Assembly: GCF_026339875.1 (NCBI RefSeq)
Contig: NZ_JAPEPZ010000003.1
Location: 221,216-285,215 of the forward strand
DNA from: Streptomyces sp. NBC_01571
GTDB lineage: Bacteria > Actinomycetota > Actinomycetes > Streptomycetales > Streptomycetaceae
Reading direction: 5' to 3'
DNA: 64,000 bases
The notes beneath the pieces are model-generated. The model worked only from the letters and a program-made list of their open reading frames with translations. It searched no databases and was not told the origin of the DNA. The position numbers and the translations under genes are program-made. Shown here piece after piece: positions 24,687 to 32,463 of this stretch (the first letter of the stretch is position 1; each line of letters starts with the position of its first letter).

Positions 24687-25109
24687 TCAGGCGGCGTTCT
24701 GCGCCGCGGCCCGCTCGGTCAGCAGGTCGGTCAGGTTCTGCACGGTGAACAGGCCCAGCACGCCCTCGGCGGTCAGCGGCTCGGCGAGCTGGCTGCGGTC
24801 GAACTGCGGCAGGACCTTCTCCAGGTGGGTGAGGCCGGTGTCGTTGACGACCTCGTTCTCGTCACCGAACTCCTCGTCGGGGATGCCGCCCTGGAGCAGC
24901 GCGGCGATGTCGGCCACGGTGATCTTCACCTTGGTGGCGCGCTCGATGCGGAAGAGGATGTCGAGCAGGTCGATCGACTCGGCGCCCAGCTGTCCGAGCA
25001 GGGTCGCCTCGGCAACCGCCTCGGACTCGTCGATGCCGAGGGCGTCGGCGATGGCGGCCTGGACCGCATGGAAGTAGTCGGTCGAGGTGGAAGTCAGGGT
25101 TTCGGACAC
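24687..25109 (-). CDS. Acyl carrier protein with a long C-terminal extension
   Basis: A 140-residue ACP. The phosphopantetheine Ser lies in LLGQLGAESIDLLDILFRIE near residue 50, inside an ordinary four-helix domain (about residues 8-85). The remaining 55 or so residues, including EEFGDENEVVNDTGLTHLEK, are acidic and do not belong to a standard 80-residue ACP. The GTG at 25109 (VSETLTSTS) is preferred because AAAGG lies 9 nt upstream; the ORF reaches 25151. It is the only discrete single ACP in the polyene block and presumably carries the growing chain between KS, KR and DH. Confidence 0.9.
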   Translation of the reverse strand: MSETLTSTSTDYFHAVQAAIADALGIDESEAVAEATLLGQLGAESIDLLDILFRIERATKVKITVADIAALLQGGIPDEEFGDENEVVNDTGLTHLEKVLPQFDRSQLAEPLTAEGVLGLFTVQNLTDLLTERAAAQNAA

Positions 25110-25220
25110 CGTTGGCTGCCTTTCGGATGGGTCGTTCTCCGGTGCCGGCACCGGAGGCCGGCACCGGACGGACGGGAACGGGAGAGGGAAGAAGGAGAAG
25201 AGGGAACAGGACGGGAGCAG

Positions 25221-25256
25221 GACGAGCAGGACGAGCAGGACGAGCAGGACGGGCAG
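25221..25256. repeat. 9-bp tandem repeat between ACP and acyltransferase genes
   Basis: Four copies of GACGAGCAG (the last with one change) are arranged head to tail at 25221-25256, preceded by a diverged copy. The surrounding 210-bp spacer is G/A-rich and holds no gene. Confidence 0.8.
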
Positions 25257-25319
25257 GGGGAGCAGGTGCGGGGGCGGGGGGCGGGGGCCCGTGGGTCGGG
25301 GGCCGCCCCGCGCGGCGGG

Positions 25320-26288
25320 TCAGGCGGCGGCGTCAGGGGCGGACTCCTGCCTCAGCTCGCGCAGCAGCGCGGTGATGCGGCGCGCGTCGTGGGTGCTGCG
25401 CACCACGGAGTGGACGCCGGTGCGGTTGGCGAAGCCGCTCAGCACCCGGCCGGGGCCGGCCTCGAGGCAGCCGCCCGTCCCGTGCGCTCCCGCGGCGCCC
25501 AGCACGTCCACCCAGCGCACCGGCCCGGCCAGCTGACGGCGCAGCAGGTCCCGGGCGTGCGCGCCGTCGCGCACCAGGGTGCCGGTGACCGAGCTGATCA
25601 CCGGCAGCCGGGGTGCGGCGAAGGTGACGCGCTCCAGTTCGGCGGCGAACTCGTCCTCGATCGCCCGCATCAGCGAGCAGTGGAAGGGCGCCGAGACCTT
25701 CAGCGCCACCACCCGTTCGGCGCCGGCCGCCAGCGCGCGGCGGGCGGCCTCCTCGACCGCCGCGCGCTGCCCGGAGATCACCGTCTGGCCCGGCTCGTTG
25801 TAGTTGGCGATCTCCACCACGCCCAGCGGGGCACAGCCGGCGCAGATCTCCTCGATCCGGGCGGGGTCGAGGCCCAGTACGGCCGTCATCGCCCCGCCGG
25901 CCCGGCGCGAGACGCCGGCCATCAGCTCGCCGCGGCGGCGCACCAGCCGCAGCGCCTCGTCGGCGCCCAGCACCCCGGCGGCGACCAGCGCCGTGTACTC
26001 GCCCAGGCTGTGCCCGGCCACCACGGCCGGCACGAACCCGGCCTCCTCGCGCAGCACTTCGAGCACCGCGAGGCTGGTGGCGACGATGGCGGGCTGGGCA
26101 ATCTCGGTCGGGGCCAGCTCCTCCTCCCCCGCCGTGCTGCACAGCGCGGTCAGCGGCAGGCCGGTGGCGTCCTGCGCGCGCGCCAGGACGCGTCCGGCGG
26201 TGCGGGGGTGCTCACGCAGCAGATGCCCGGCCATGCCCGCGCGCTGCGAGCCCTGCCCGGGAAACATCGTGAAGAAATTGTCGATCAT
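25320..26288 (-). CDS. fabD: Malonyl-CoA:ACP transacylase
   Basis: A 322-residue acyltransferase that loads malonyl units from CoA onto ACP. It shows MFPGQGSQRAGMAGHLL, the catalytic Ser in VVAGHSLGEYTALVAAGVLG, the substrate-orienting Arg following it, and the catalytic His in VSAPFHCSLM. Most type II PKS clusters borrow the fatty-acid enzyme; a dedicated copy is typical of polyene-type systems. It is the first gene of the long leftward train, so its upstream region (26289-26571) should hold the main promoter. The ATG at 26288 begins MIDNFFTMFPG; the ORF continues further upstream without family similarity. Confidence 0.93.
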   Translation of the reverse strand: MIDNFFTMFPGQGSQRAGMAGHLLREHPRTAGRVLARAQDATGLPLTALCSTAGEEELAPTEIAQPAIVATSLAVLEVLREEAGFVPAVVAGHSLGEYTALVAAGVLGADEALRLVRRRGELMAGVSRRAGGAMTAVLGLDPARIEEICAGCAPLGVVEIANYNEPGQTVISGQRAAVEEAARRALAAGAERVVALKVSAPFHCSLMRAIEDEFAAELERVTFAAPRLPVISSVTGTLVRDGAHARDLLRRQLAGPVRWVDVLGAAGAHGTGGCLEAGPGRVLSGFANRTGVHSVVRSTHDARRITALLRELRQESAPDAAA

Positions 26289-26335
26289 CCCCGTTCCTGC
26301 CTCACTGAGTTGACGAAAGCGCCGGAGAAAGGTCA

Positions 26336-26364
26336 TCGAGCCGTCGGCGAGCGGATCTCGATTC
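26336..26364 (+). promoter_or_regulatory. Possible SARP-type direct repeats in the divergent promoter region
   Basis: TCGAGCC, GCGAGCG and TCGATTC start at 26336, 26347 and 26358, an 11-bp period as in SARP binding sites. They read in the + direction, whereas the malonyl transacylase operon reads the other way, so the target is uncertain and chance similarity is possible in GC-rich DNA. Confidence 0.35.
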
Positions 26365-26542
26365 TGTGAATCTGGCACGGAGTTCTGGCGCATTCCTCGA
26401 ATGCGTCTGGACCGGCACCACCGCGCGGGATTTCCTCCACCGGATTCCCCCGTCCCCGGGGGGCGCTTTTCCCGCCGGGGTCCGCCGGGATTCCACCCGG
26501 ATTCCACCCGGGCCGGGCTTTCCGCCCCGCCCCCCTTGACCG

Positions 26543-26564
26543 AGTTAGTGATCAACCACTAACT
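26543..26564. promoter_or_regulatory. Palindromic operator overlapping the TetR-family gene promoter
   Basis: AGTTAGTG and CACTAACT form a perfect 8-bp inverted repeat around a 6-bp spacer, ending 7 bp before the ATG at 26572. A -35-like TTGACC begins at 26536 and TAACTT lies 18 bp after it, so the palindrome occupies the promoter. It is the expected autoregulatory site of the adjacent TetR protein, and may also control the divergent PKS operon. Confidence 0.8.
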
Positions 26565-26571
26565 TTCGGTC

Positions 26572-27165
26572 ATGGTGAGGATGAGTGCAGACGAGCGGCG
26601 CGAGAGCGTCATCCGCGCGGCCCTGAGCGAGTTCGCCCGGGGCGGGTACGACGGCACCTCCACCGAGGCCGTCGCCCGGCGCGCGGGGGTGTCGCAGCCG
26701 TACCTCTTCCGCCTCTTCGCGGGCAAGCGGGCGCTGTTCCTCGCGGCGGCGCGGCGCTGCCTGGCCGACACCACACGGCTGTTCGCCGAGGCGACCGAGG
26801 GGCTGAGCGGCGAGGAGGCGCTGGGCGCGATGGCCAACGCGTACACCCGCGTCATTCTCAAGGAACCGGAACGGCTGCTGATGCAGATGCAGGTGTACGT
26901 CGCGGTGGCGGCGTGCGAGGCGCGGGGCGACGCCGGGTTCGGCGAGGCGGTCCGCGCCGAGTGGCAGCGGCTGTGGGACACCGTCCATCTGCCGCTCGGC
27001 GCGGACACCGGCCGGACCACCACGTTCATGGCGTACGGGATGCTGGTCAACGTCCTGGTCTCCCTGGGGTTTCCGCCCGACCACCCGGTCTGGGACGGCC
27101 TGTACCCGGCGGCACGGGCCGCGGCGCGGCCGTCGGCGCCGCAGCGGGCGGCTCCGCCGGACTGA
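26572..27165 (+). CDS. TetR-family transcriptional regulator
   Basis: A 197-residue repressor. The N-terminal helix-turn-helix reads RRESVIRAALSEFARGGYDG then VARRAGVSQPYLFRLFAGKR; the rest is a helical ligand-binding domain with a TetR_C-like segment. The ATG at 26572 lies directly behind a perfect palindrome that overlaps the promoter, so autorepression with a nearly leaderless message is likely; ATG at 26581 (MSADERRE) is an alternative start. It is divergent from the PKS gene train and is not of the butyrolactone-receptor type seen at 57915. A role as a product- or intermediate-sensing repressor of the PKS operon is an inference from position. Confidence 0.9.
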   Translation: MVRMSADERRESVIRAALSEFARGGYDGTSTEAVARRAGVSQPYLFRLFAGKRALFLAAARRCLADTTRLFAEATEGLSGEEALGAMANAYTRVILKEPERLLMQMQVYVAVAACEARGDAGFGEAVRAEWQRLWDTVHLPLGADTGRTTTFMAYGMLVNVLVSLGFPPDHPVWDGLYPAARAAARPSAPQRAAPPD

Positions 27166-28201
27166 CCCGGAGGCGGTGCGGGGTTTCGGCCGGGGGTGTT
27201 TCCTGGCGGGGCGTCCATGTCGTTGCTTCGGGTCCTGTTGCGGTTCGGTGCCATCCCGGGGAGCCGGCCCTGGGTGCGGTGTTCCGGGCGGGCTCCGGCG
27301 CGTGGGCGGGGCGGGTGCGGTCGGTCCCGGCGTGGATCGTGAGGCCGTGCCCTGCGGGGCGTGAACGCGGGCCGTGGCGGCGGGGAGTTGAGGGTGCGGC
27401 CGAGGTCCCGGAAGTGCCGTATCGGGGCGGGGCGGGCGCCGTGGCCGGCCGGTGGCTTCGGGAACGGGCCGGGGTACGCAGGCGGGGGTGCTCGGGCGGG
27501 CCCCCTCGACGGCTGCGGCAGGCGGGCGCTCCGGCCGCCGCTGCCCTCCCCGGCGGGAGCGCGGCCCGGGGCCGATGCCTCGGCGGCCGACGCGCGCGGG
27601 CGGCCGGGTCCGGAGCGCTCGGGTCCGGAGCGCTCGGGCGCGCCCCGGACCGGAGGCGGAGCCCGGACCGGAGTGCGCCCCGGACCGGAGTGCGCCCTGG
27701 AGCAGAGTGCGCCCTGGAGCAGAGTGCGCCCCTGTCCGAGTTGCACCCCTGGCCAGGGCGCGCCCCCGACCGGCCCGGGGCCCGGGCCGGGCCGGGGCGT
27801 TGGCCCAGGACGGTGCGGGCCTGGGGCCGGTGCACGGCGGTTCGGGCCTGGGACGGGTCCACGGTGCTGCCGGCCTGGGGTCAGCCCAGCGGGGTTCGGG
27901 CCTGGCATCAGCCCATTGGGGTTCGGGCCCGGGGCCGGTCCACCATGGCGCGGCCCAGAGCCGGCCCGCAGTGACACGAACCCGGAGGCGACCCACCGGG
28001 GTACGGGCCCGGGCCGGTCCGCGATGGCACGAACCCGGGGCCGGACCACCGGAGTTCGGGCCCGGGGCCGGTCCACCATGGCGCGGCCCAGAGCCGGCTC
28101 GCAGTGACACGAACCCGGAGGCGACCCACCGGGGTACGGGCCCGGGGCCGGTCCGCGATGGCACGAACCCGGGGCCGGACCAACGGAGTTCGGGCCCGGC
28201 G
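27166..28201. other. 1-kb gene-free region rich in G/C repeats
   Basis: No gene could be supported between the TetR stop and the monooxygenase stop. Many overlapping ORFs exist on both strands, but their products are Gly/Pro/Arg-rich and follow the repeat. The right part is a tandem duplication (27921-28187); the left part (27630-27790) has short repeats such as GTGCGCCCTGGAGCAGA, present twice. Confidence 0.6.
27921..28187. repeat. Two tandem copies of a 133-bp unit
   Basis: Copy 1 (27921-28053) and copy 2 (28054-28187) start GTTCGGGCCCGGGGCCGGTC and match over their length with about three differences, including one 1-bp indel. An indel that shifts any frame argues that the repeat is not coding. 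Shorter diverged pieces of the same unit extend to the left. Confidence 0.85.
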
Positions 28202-29425
28202 TCAGTCCACGGTGGTGCGGGGGGCGGGGACCGGGTGGTCCGGGCGGGTCTCGCGGGCCCAGCGGGTGCCGTAGGAGACCTGGCCCTTCTCGGCCGCGGC
28301 GAAGGCCTTGGTGTTCCAGTTCTTGCGCATGAACGCCTCGCGCGCCCGGATCAGCAGCGGATTCTCCACCGCGCCCATCCGCCCGATCCGCCACGCGATC
28401 CGCTGCAGCGGCGCGGTGCGGGCGCGGCGCTCCTGCTCGTAGCGGCGCAGCGCCGCGACCGGGTCGCCGCCGGCGGGTGCCAGGTGCTCGGCGAGCACGA
28501 GGGCGTCCTCCAGCGCCTGACAGGCGCCCTGGCCGATGTTGAAGGTGATGGGGTGCGCGGCGTCCCCGAGGAGGGTGACACGGCCGCGGCCCCAGCGGCG
28601 TTCGGGGCGGCGGCCCTCGACGTCGCCCCGGATGATGCCCTCCTCCGGGGTGGCGGCGAGGATGTCGGCGACCGGGCCGCCCCAGCCCCGGTGCCGGCGC
28701 AGCAGCATCTCACGCACGCCGGGCTCGTCGCGTCCGCCGGCGGGCCCGTTGGCCACGCTCATCCAGTGCACCAGGCCGGGCGCGACGTCGTAGTAGGTGA
28801 ACCGGACCCCGGGCCCGAACATCGCGTTGAAGGTCCCCGGCGGGATGTCGGGGTGCTGGAGGGGGGAGCGGCCGCGCCAGGCGATGTAGCCGCTGTAGCG
28901 GTTGCCGGCGGGGCCGAACAGGCAGTCGCGGACGGTGCCGTGGATGCCGTCGGCCCCGATGAGCAGGTCGCCCCGCTCGCTGCCGCCGTCCGCGAAGCGC
29001 ACGGTGACCCCGTCCTCGTCCTGATCGAAGCCGACCACGTGCGCCCCGGTGCGCACCGGGGAGCCCTGCAGGGCGTCGCGCAGCACACCGTGCAGGACGG
29101 AGCGCTCGACGGCGATCGTGGGCGCTCCGTAGCGCTCGACGAAGTCACCCACCGGCCAGGCGCCCAGCACCTCGCCGCGGTGGGTGCTGAAGTGCGCGAC
29201 CTGCTGCGCGGGGGCCGTCTCCAGGACCTGGCCGGCCACGCCCAAATAGTCCAGCGCGAGGACTCCGTTGGTCCAGATGTGCAGGCCCGCGCCGCCGTCG
29301 CGCAGTTCCTCGGCCCGTTCGAAGACCACACACTCCACACCGCTGCGCTGCAGCGCGAGGGCCGCGGCCAGGCCGCCGATCCCTCCGCCGGCGATGAGTA
29401 CGCGACGGGCACGTCCAATGGCCAT
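28202..29425 (-). CDS. FAD-dependent aromatic/polyketide monooxygenase
   Basis: A 407-residue class A flavoprotein monooxygenase (salicylate/6-hydroxynicotinate hydroxylase-like). It has the GxGxxG motif LIAGGGIGGLAAALALQRSG, the DG motif LLIGADGIHGTVRDCLFG, and the GD motif VTLLGDAAHPITFNIGQGAC. It would hydroxylate or epoxidise an electron-rich ring or chain using NAD(P)H and O2. The ATG at 29425 is followed directly by the FAD strand; the ORF extends further up without similarity. It is divergent from the DUF1772 gene at 29659, sharing a 233-bp promoter region, and this pairing suggests joint oxidation of an aromatic intermediate. Confidence 0.92.
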   Translation of the reverse strand: MAIGRARRVLIAGGGIGGLAAALALQRSGVECVVFERAEELRDGGAGLHIWTNGVLALDYLGVAGQVLETAPAQQVAHFSTHRGEVLGAWPVGDFVERYGAPTIAVERSVLHGVLRDALQGSPVRTGAHVVGFDQDEDGVTVRFADGGSERGDLLIGADGIHGTVRDCLFGPAGNRYSGYIAWRGRSPLQHPDIPPGTFNAMFGPGVRFTYYDVAPGLVHWMSVANGPAGGRDEPGVREMLLRRHRGWGGPVADILAATPEEGIIRGDVEGRRPERRWGRGRVTLLGDAAHPITFNIGQGACQALEDALVLAEHLAPAGGDPVAALRRYEQERRARTAPLQRIAWRIGRMGAVENPLLIRAREAFMRKNWNTKAFAAAEKGQVSYGTRWARETRPDHPVPAPRTTVD

Positions 29426-29658
29426 CTGGGTGTCTCCTCGTGGCGGTGCGGGCGGATGTCCTCGCAGGGCGCGGTACGGCGGACCGCCGCGGCCGGGCCG
29501 TCCCACGTCCCCGCTGAATCCCTTGCGAACCAATGCAGTTGTCAACGCTAGCATTCGAAGCACTGAACTTGATAGTGTCGGCAGGACATCTAGCATTGAT
29601 ATATCCACGGGGCGGCAAGGCCCTTGTGGCAACCGGCAGACGGACAAGGGTGGTTGTG

Positions 29659-30132
29659 ATGGAAGCGCTCGTACAAACCCTGGCCGTGGTGGCCACGATG
29701 GCCAACGCGGTGGTCTACGGCACCGACGTCTTCTCCGCGATCGTCCAGCGGCCCGCCCTCGCGCACGTCGACGACGCGGTGCTGACCAGCACCATGGGGC
29801 AGATCCACCGCTTCGGGGACCGGCGGATGCCCGTCCCGGGCGTCTTCGGCCTGGTCGCCACCGTGGCCACGGCCGTCGCGGCCGGCTTCGGCGGCGAGAC
29901 GGCGCCGGCCGTCGCCGCGGCGGTGGCGGCGCTGGCCCTGGTGGTGTGGCTGGCCGTCTACAACAAGGTCAGCGCGCCGGTGAACAAGGAGCTCACCGGC
30001 GCGGCGCTGGACTGCCGCACCGCGCCCGACGCGCGGGGCCTGCAGCGCACCTGGGACAGCGTCATCAACGCCCGGGTCGTGCTGCAGGCGGTGGCCCTGG
30101 GCGCGATGTGCGTGGCGCTCGTGACGTCCTGA
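29659..30132 (+). CDS. DUF1772 membrane protein (anthrone-oxygenase-like)
   Basis: A 157-residue small membrane protein with about four hydrophobic helices and the DUF1772 features NAVVYGTDVFSAIVQRPAL, the mid-protein VYNKVSAPVNKEL, and TWDSVINARVVLQAVALGAM. Members include fungal anthrone oxidases (HypC type) and many uncharacterised actinobacterial proteins. A role in oxidising an anthrone- or quinol-like intermediate is plausible next to a flavin monooxygenase but is not shown. The ATG at 29659 is chosen because the longer ORF from 29533 would extend into the divergent promoter. A strong terminator follows at 30168. Confidence 0.85.
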   Translation: MEALVQTLAVVATMANAVVYGTDVFSAIVQRPALAHVDDAVLTSTMGQIHRFGDRRMPVPGVFGLVATVATAVAAGFGGETAPAVAAAVAALALVVWLAVYNKVSAPVNKELTGAALDCRTAPDARGLQRTWDSVINARVVLQAVALGAMCVALVTS

Positions 30133-30167
30133 CGGCACCGGCCGGCGGACGGGACGAGGGGAGACGA

Positions 30168-30200
30168 GGGGAGGGGACCCGCCGGGCGGGTCCCCTCCCC
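30168..30200 (+). terminator. Perfect hairpin after the DUF1772 gene
   Basis: A 15-bp perfect stem (GGGGAGGGGACCCGC at 30168-30182 and its complement at 30186-30200) with a 3-nt loop lies 36 bp after the DUF1772 stop. The small peptide gene converges from the other side, so the hairpin may serve both. Confidence 0.85.
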
Positions 30201-30234
30201 GTGTCCGCCCGCCGTCCTGCTGCGCGACGCCGCC

Positions 30235-30363
30235 CTACTGCAGGGCGATGCTGCCCAGGACGTCCGCCTCCGTGTCCTCGTCCAGACCGTCGGTGACCTC
30301 ACTGCCGAAGGCGGGGATGAGCTCCGGCTCGGGTCCTGCGGGATTCCTCTTCTTGCTGACCAC
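30235..30363 (-). CDS. 42-residue acidic peptide, function unknown
   Basis: A GTG at 30363 preceded 7 nt upstream by GAAGGGA opens a 42-codon frame ending in TAG. The peptide starts MVSKKRNPAGPEPELIPAFG, is acidic in the middle (DGLDEDTEAD) and ends VLGSIALQ. It has no signal peptide and no cysteines. The clear ribosome binding site and ordinary composition, in a region where most ORFs are repeat-derived, support a real gene. It lies on the same strand as, and downstream of, the XRE-TPR regulator, separated by a G-rich tract. It could be a signalling peptide, a RiPP precursor or a small regulator; none of these can be confirmed, and no modifying enzyme is adjacent. Confidence 0.6.
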   Translation of the reverse strand: MVSKKRNPAGPEPELIPAFGSEVTDGLDEDTEADVLGSIALQ

Positions 30364-30656
30364 GATGGTGTCCCTTCGGGCGTGAACGGCCAGTACCGTA
30401 CCGAGATTCACGAACCGGCACTCCACACGTCAAGGCAACTTCCGCCCCGTCCACCGGAATTCGAGGCGCCGTCGAGAAAAACCCGGAAAAGCGGGAAGGT
30501 CGGGAAGGCGGGAAGGCGGGAAAGCAAATCCCCCGGGGCGGCGGGAAATCCGCTGCGCCGGCCATCCGAATTTCCCGCCCCGCCGGCTGCCGGCCCCGGG
30601 ACCGGGACCGGGACGCACGAGGGTGGGCGTGCCGGGGGGGGTGAGCGTGCCGGGCG

Positions 30657-30733
30657 GAGTGTGCGGGGTGGGGTGTGCGGGGTGGGGTGTGCGGGGTGGG
30701 GTGTGCGGGGGGGGTGTGCGGGGGGGGTGCGGG
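30657..30733. repeat. G-rich tandem repeat between the XRE regulator and the small peptide gene
   Basis: About four copies of a 14-15-bp GGGGTGGGGTGTGC-like unit. Runs of four or more G spaced closely could fold as a G-quadruplex on the + strand, that is, on the template of the leftward transcripts. The flanking stretch 30364-30656 contains no gene. Confidence 0.75.
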
Positions 30734-30741
30734 GACAGTCC

Positions 30742-31953
30742 TCAGGCCGGCGGGGCGGGGGTGAGGGCGTCCGCGAGGGTGCGCCAGATCTCCGCGGCGA
30801 GGTCGATGTTGGCGTCGGCCTGGGCCTGCTGGGCGAGGGTGCGCAGCCCGTCCACGCCGGAGACGTCGCCGCCCAGGATCAGCAGCTGCTGGCGCAGGAT
30901 CTCCAGCCGGACCCGGTCGCGGTAGGTCATCCTCGGCTCGTCCCCGGCCAGGCCGCCCAGCAGGGCGCGGGCATCGTCGTAGCGGCCGGTGGCGAAGGCC
31001 AGATCGGCCTTCAGCGCGGTCAGGTCCTGGCGCAGGGCGGGGGTGCCGACGAAGGTGAGAGCGGCCTCGGCCTGCTCGGCGCAGCGCTGTGCCTGTGCGG
31101 GGTCGGCGGGCAGTTTCTGCAGGTGCAGCCGGCCCGCGGCGAGCCGCAGTCTCAGCCACAGCACCAGGTCCTCCTGGCTGCTGAAGCGTTCCAGGGCCTG
31201 GTCGAGGCAGTGCTGCGCGCCGGTGTGGTCGCCCTGGCGCACCCGCACGGCGGCGGCCGTCCACATCGCCTCGGCCCACAGCGTGTCGCTGCGGCCCTCG
31301 ACCAGGGCGGTGAGTTCGTCGGCGTGCACCCGGGCCTCCGGCACCTGCCCGGCCTCCGCCTGGACCGACACCAGGGCCAGCAGCGCGGCGGCACGGTCCT
31401 CGACGCCCAGGTCCTCGCCCAGGGCGAGCCGGTGGGCGGCGACGGCCGCGTCCAGGGCGGGGGTGATCTCGCCGAGCGAACGCAGGCAGCGTGCCAGCCG
31501 GGTCAGGCCGCGCACCCGCAGCTCGGCCAGGCCCACCTCGTCGCCGAGCGCGACCAGTTGGGCGAGGTGGGCGCGCTCCGCGGCATGGTCGCCCTGCAGG
31601 CGTGCGGCCCTCGCCAGCAGCCACAGCGCCTGCCAGCGCAGCACCGCGCTTTCGTGGCCCTCGGCGGCGAGTGCCGCGCGCAGCGCCTCGATGGCGTCCG
31701 CGGAACCGGTGGAGGAGGCCAGGGTCAGCGCGTGGGCCAGCGAGCCGGTGACCGGCTCCTCGAAATCGGCGACCTCAAGGCCCAGCCGGTCGGCGAGGTA
31801 GCCCACGGCCCGGTCGGTGGGCTGGCGCGCCCCGGACTCCAGACGGGAGAGGTAGCCGGTGGACATGCCCTCACCGGCCAGGGCCGTCTGCGACAGCCCC
31901 TGGGCCATCCGGAGCTTCTTCAGGCGGTGTCCGAACGCGGGCTGTCGCAGCAT
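30742..31953 (-). CDS. XRE-family regulator with a TPR-like helical domain
   Basis: A 403-residue protein. Residues about 7-65 form a Cro/C1-type helix-turn-helix (RLKKLRMAQGLSQTALAGEG then MSTGYLSRLESGARQPTDRA). The rest is all-helical with repeated A/L-rich pairs typical of tetratricopeptide arrays, e.g. RGLTRLARCLRSLGEITPAL and AEAMWTAAAVRVRQGDHTGA. This layout occurs in peptide-sensing RNPP regulators of Firmicutes and in many uncharacterised actinobacterial regulators. The ATG at 31953 is at the start of the helix-turn-helix; the ORF to 32079 adds nothing recognisable. A phased 11-bp repeat array lies 120 bp upstream and a small peptide gene downstream. Confidence 0.85.
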   Translation of the reverse strand: MLRQPAFGHRLKKLRMAQGLSQTALAGEGMSTGYLSRLESGARQPTDRAVGYLADRLGLEVADFEEPVTGSLAHALTLASSTGSADAIEALRAALAAEGHESAVLRWQALWLLARAARLQGDHAAERAHLAQLVALGDEVGLAELRVRGLTRLARCLRSLGEITPALDAAVAAHRLALGEDLGVEDRAAALLALVSVQAEAGQVPEARVHADELTALVEGRSDTLWAEAMWTAAAVRVRQGDHTGAQHCLDQALERFSSQEDLVLWLRLRLAAGRLHLQKLPADPAQAQRCAEQAEAALTFVGTPALRQDLTALKADLAFATGRYDDARALLGGLAGDEPRMTYRDRVRLEILRQQLLILGGDVSGVDGLRTLAQQAQADANIDLAAEIWRTLADALTPAPPA

Positions 31954-32074
31954 GATTCGAATCCCCTGGGGTGAGCGGGCAAGAAAGTTTCGCCGGGAGC
32001 CGCCCCGAGCGTAGGGCGCCGGGCAACACGCGGGCAAACCTTTGCCAGGCCGGGGGCGGAAATCTCGTGCGGAC

Positions 32075-32140
32075 CTCACGCCCGCCTCACGCCCCTCTCA
32101 CGCCCCTCTCACGTCCGTCTCACGTCCGTCTCACGTCCGT
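32075..32140. repeat. Six head-to-tail 11-bp repeats upstream of the XRE regulator
   Basis: Six units beginning CTCACG follow each other with an exact 11-bp period: CTCACGCCCGC, CTCACGCCCCT twice, then CTCACGTCCGT three times. One unit per helical turn places the same face of the DNA six times. The array is 122 bp upstream of the XRE regulator start, in an otherwise gene-free region (31954-32463). It may be a multimeric protein-binding site. Confidence 0.75.
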
Positions 32141-32430
32141 CTCGTGCACTTCTCCAGCGTTCCTCCAGCGCGGCCGGGCACGCTCGGCATCATCCGGCCG
32201 GCACACCCGGCCGGCGTGGAGTCCTTGCGCATGTCAAACGTCCGGGAGTCGACGATGAGGCCATCGGTGTGCGCGCACCGGGCGGCGTGGACGGCCGCCG
32301 CGGGACACGGCAGCCGGGCCCGGGCACCGGGCGCCGGCGGGCCGGCCGGAGAGGCACCCGCCCCCTCCGACGAGGACATCGGCTGGCCCAGACGGTGCGC
32401 CGTTGCTAAGAGCCTCAGCTGCTCTCAGCA

Positions 32431-32452
32431 TTCCGGGCATTTCGGCCCGGAA
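32431..32452 (-). other. Hairpin just beyond the tnpB stop
   Basis: TTCCGGGC and GCCCGGAA form a perfect 8-bp stem with a 6-nt loop, 12 bp beyond the TnpB stop. In TnpB elements the guide RNA is made from the 3' end of tnpB and the element's right end, so this hairpin may belong to that RNA or to a terminator. The exact element boundary cannot be set by reading. Confidence 0.45.
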
Positions 32453-32463
32453 GGTCCGTCTCG

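Noticed and set aside
27361..29551. Repeat-encoded proteins (Gly/Pro/Arg-rich) in the 27-28 kb spacer
   Set aside because: The two repeat copies differ by a 1-bp indel that changes frame, and no start with a convincing ribosome binding site was found.
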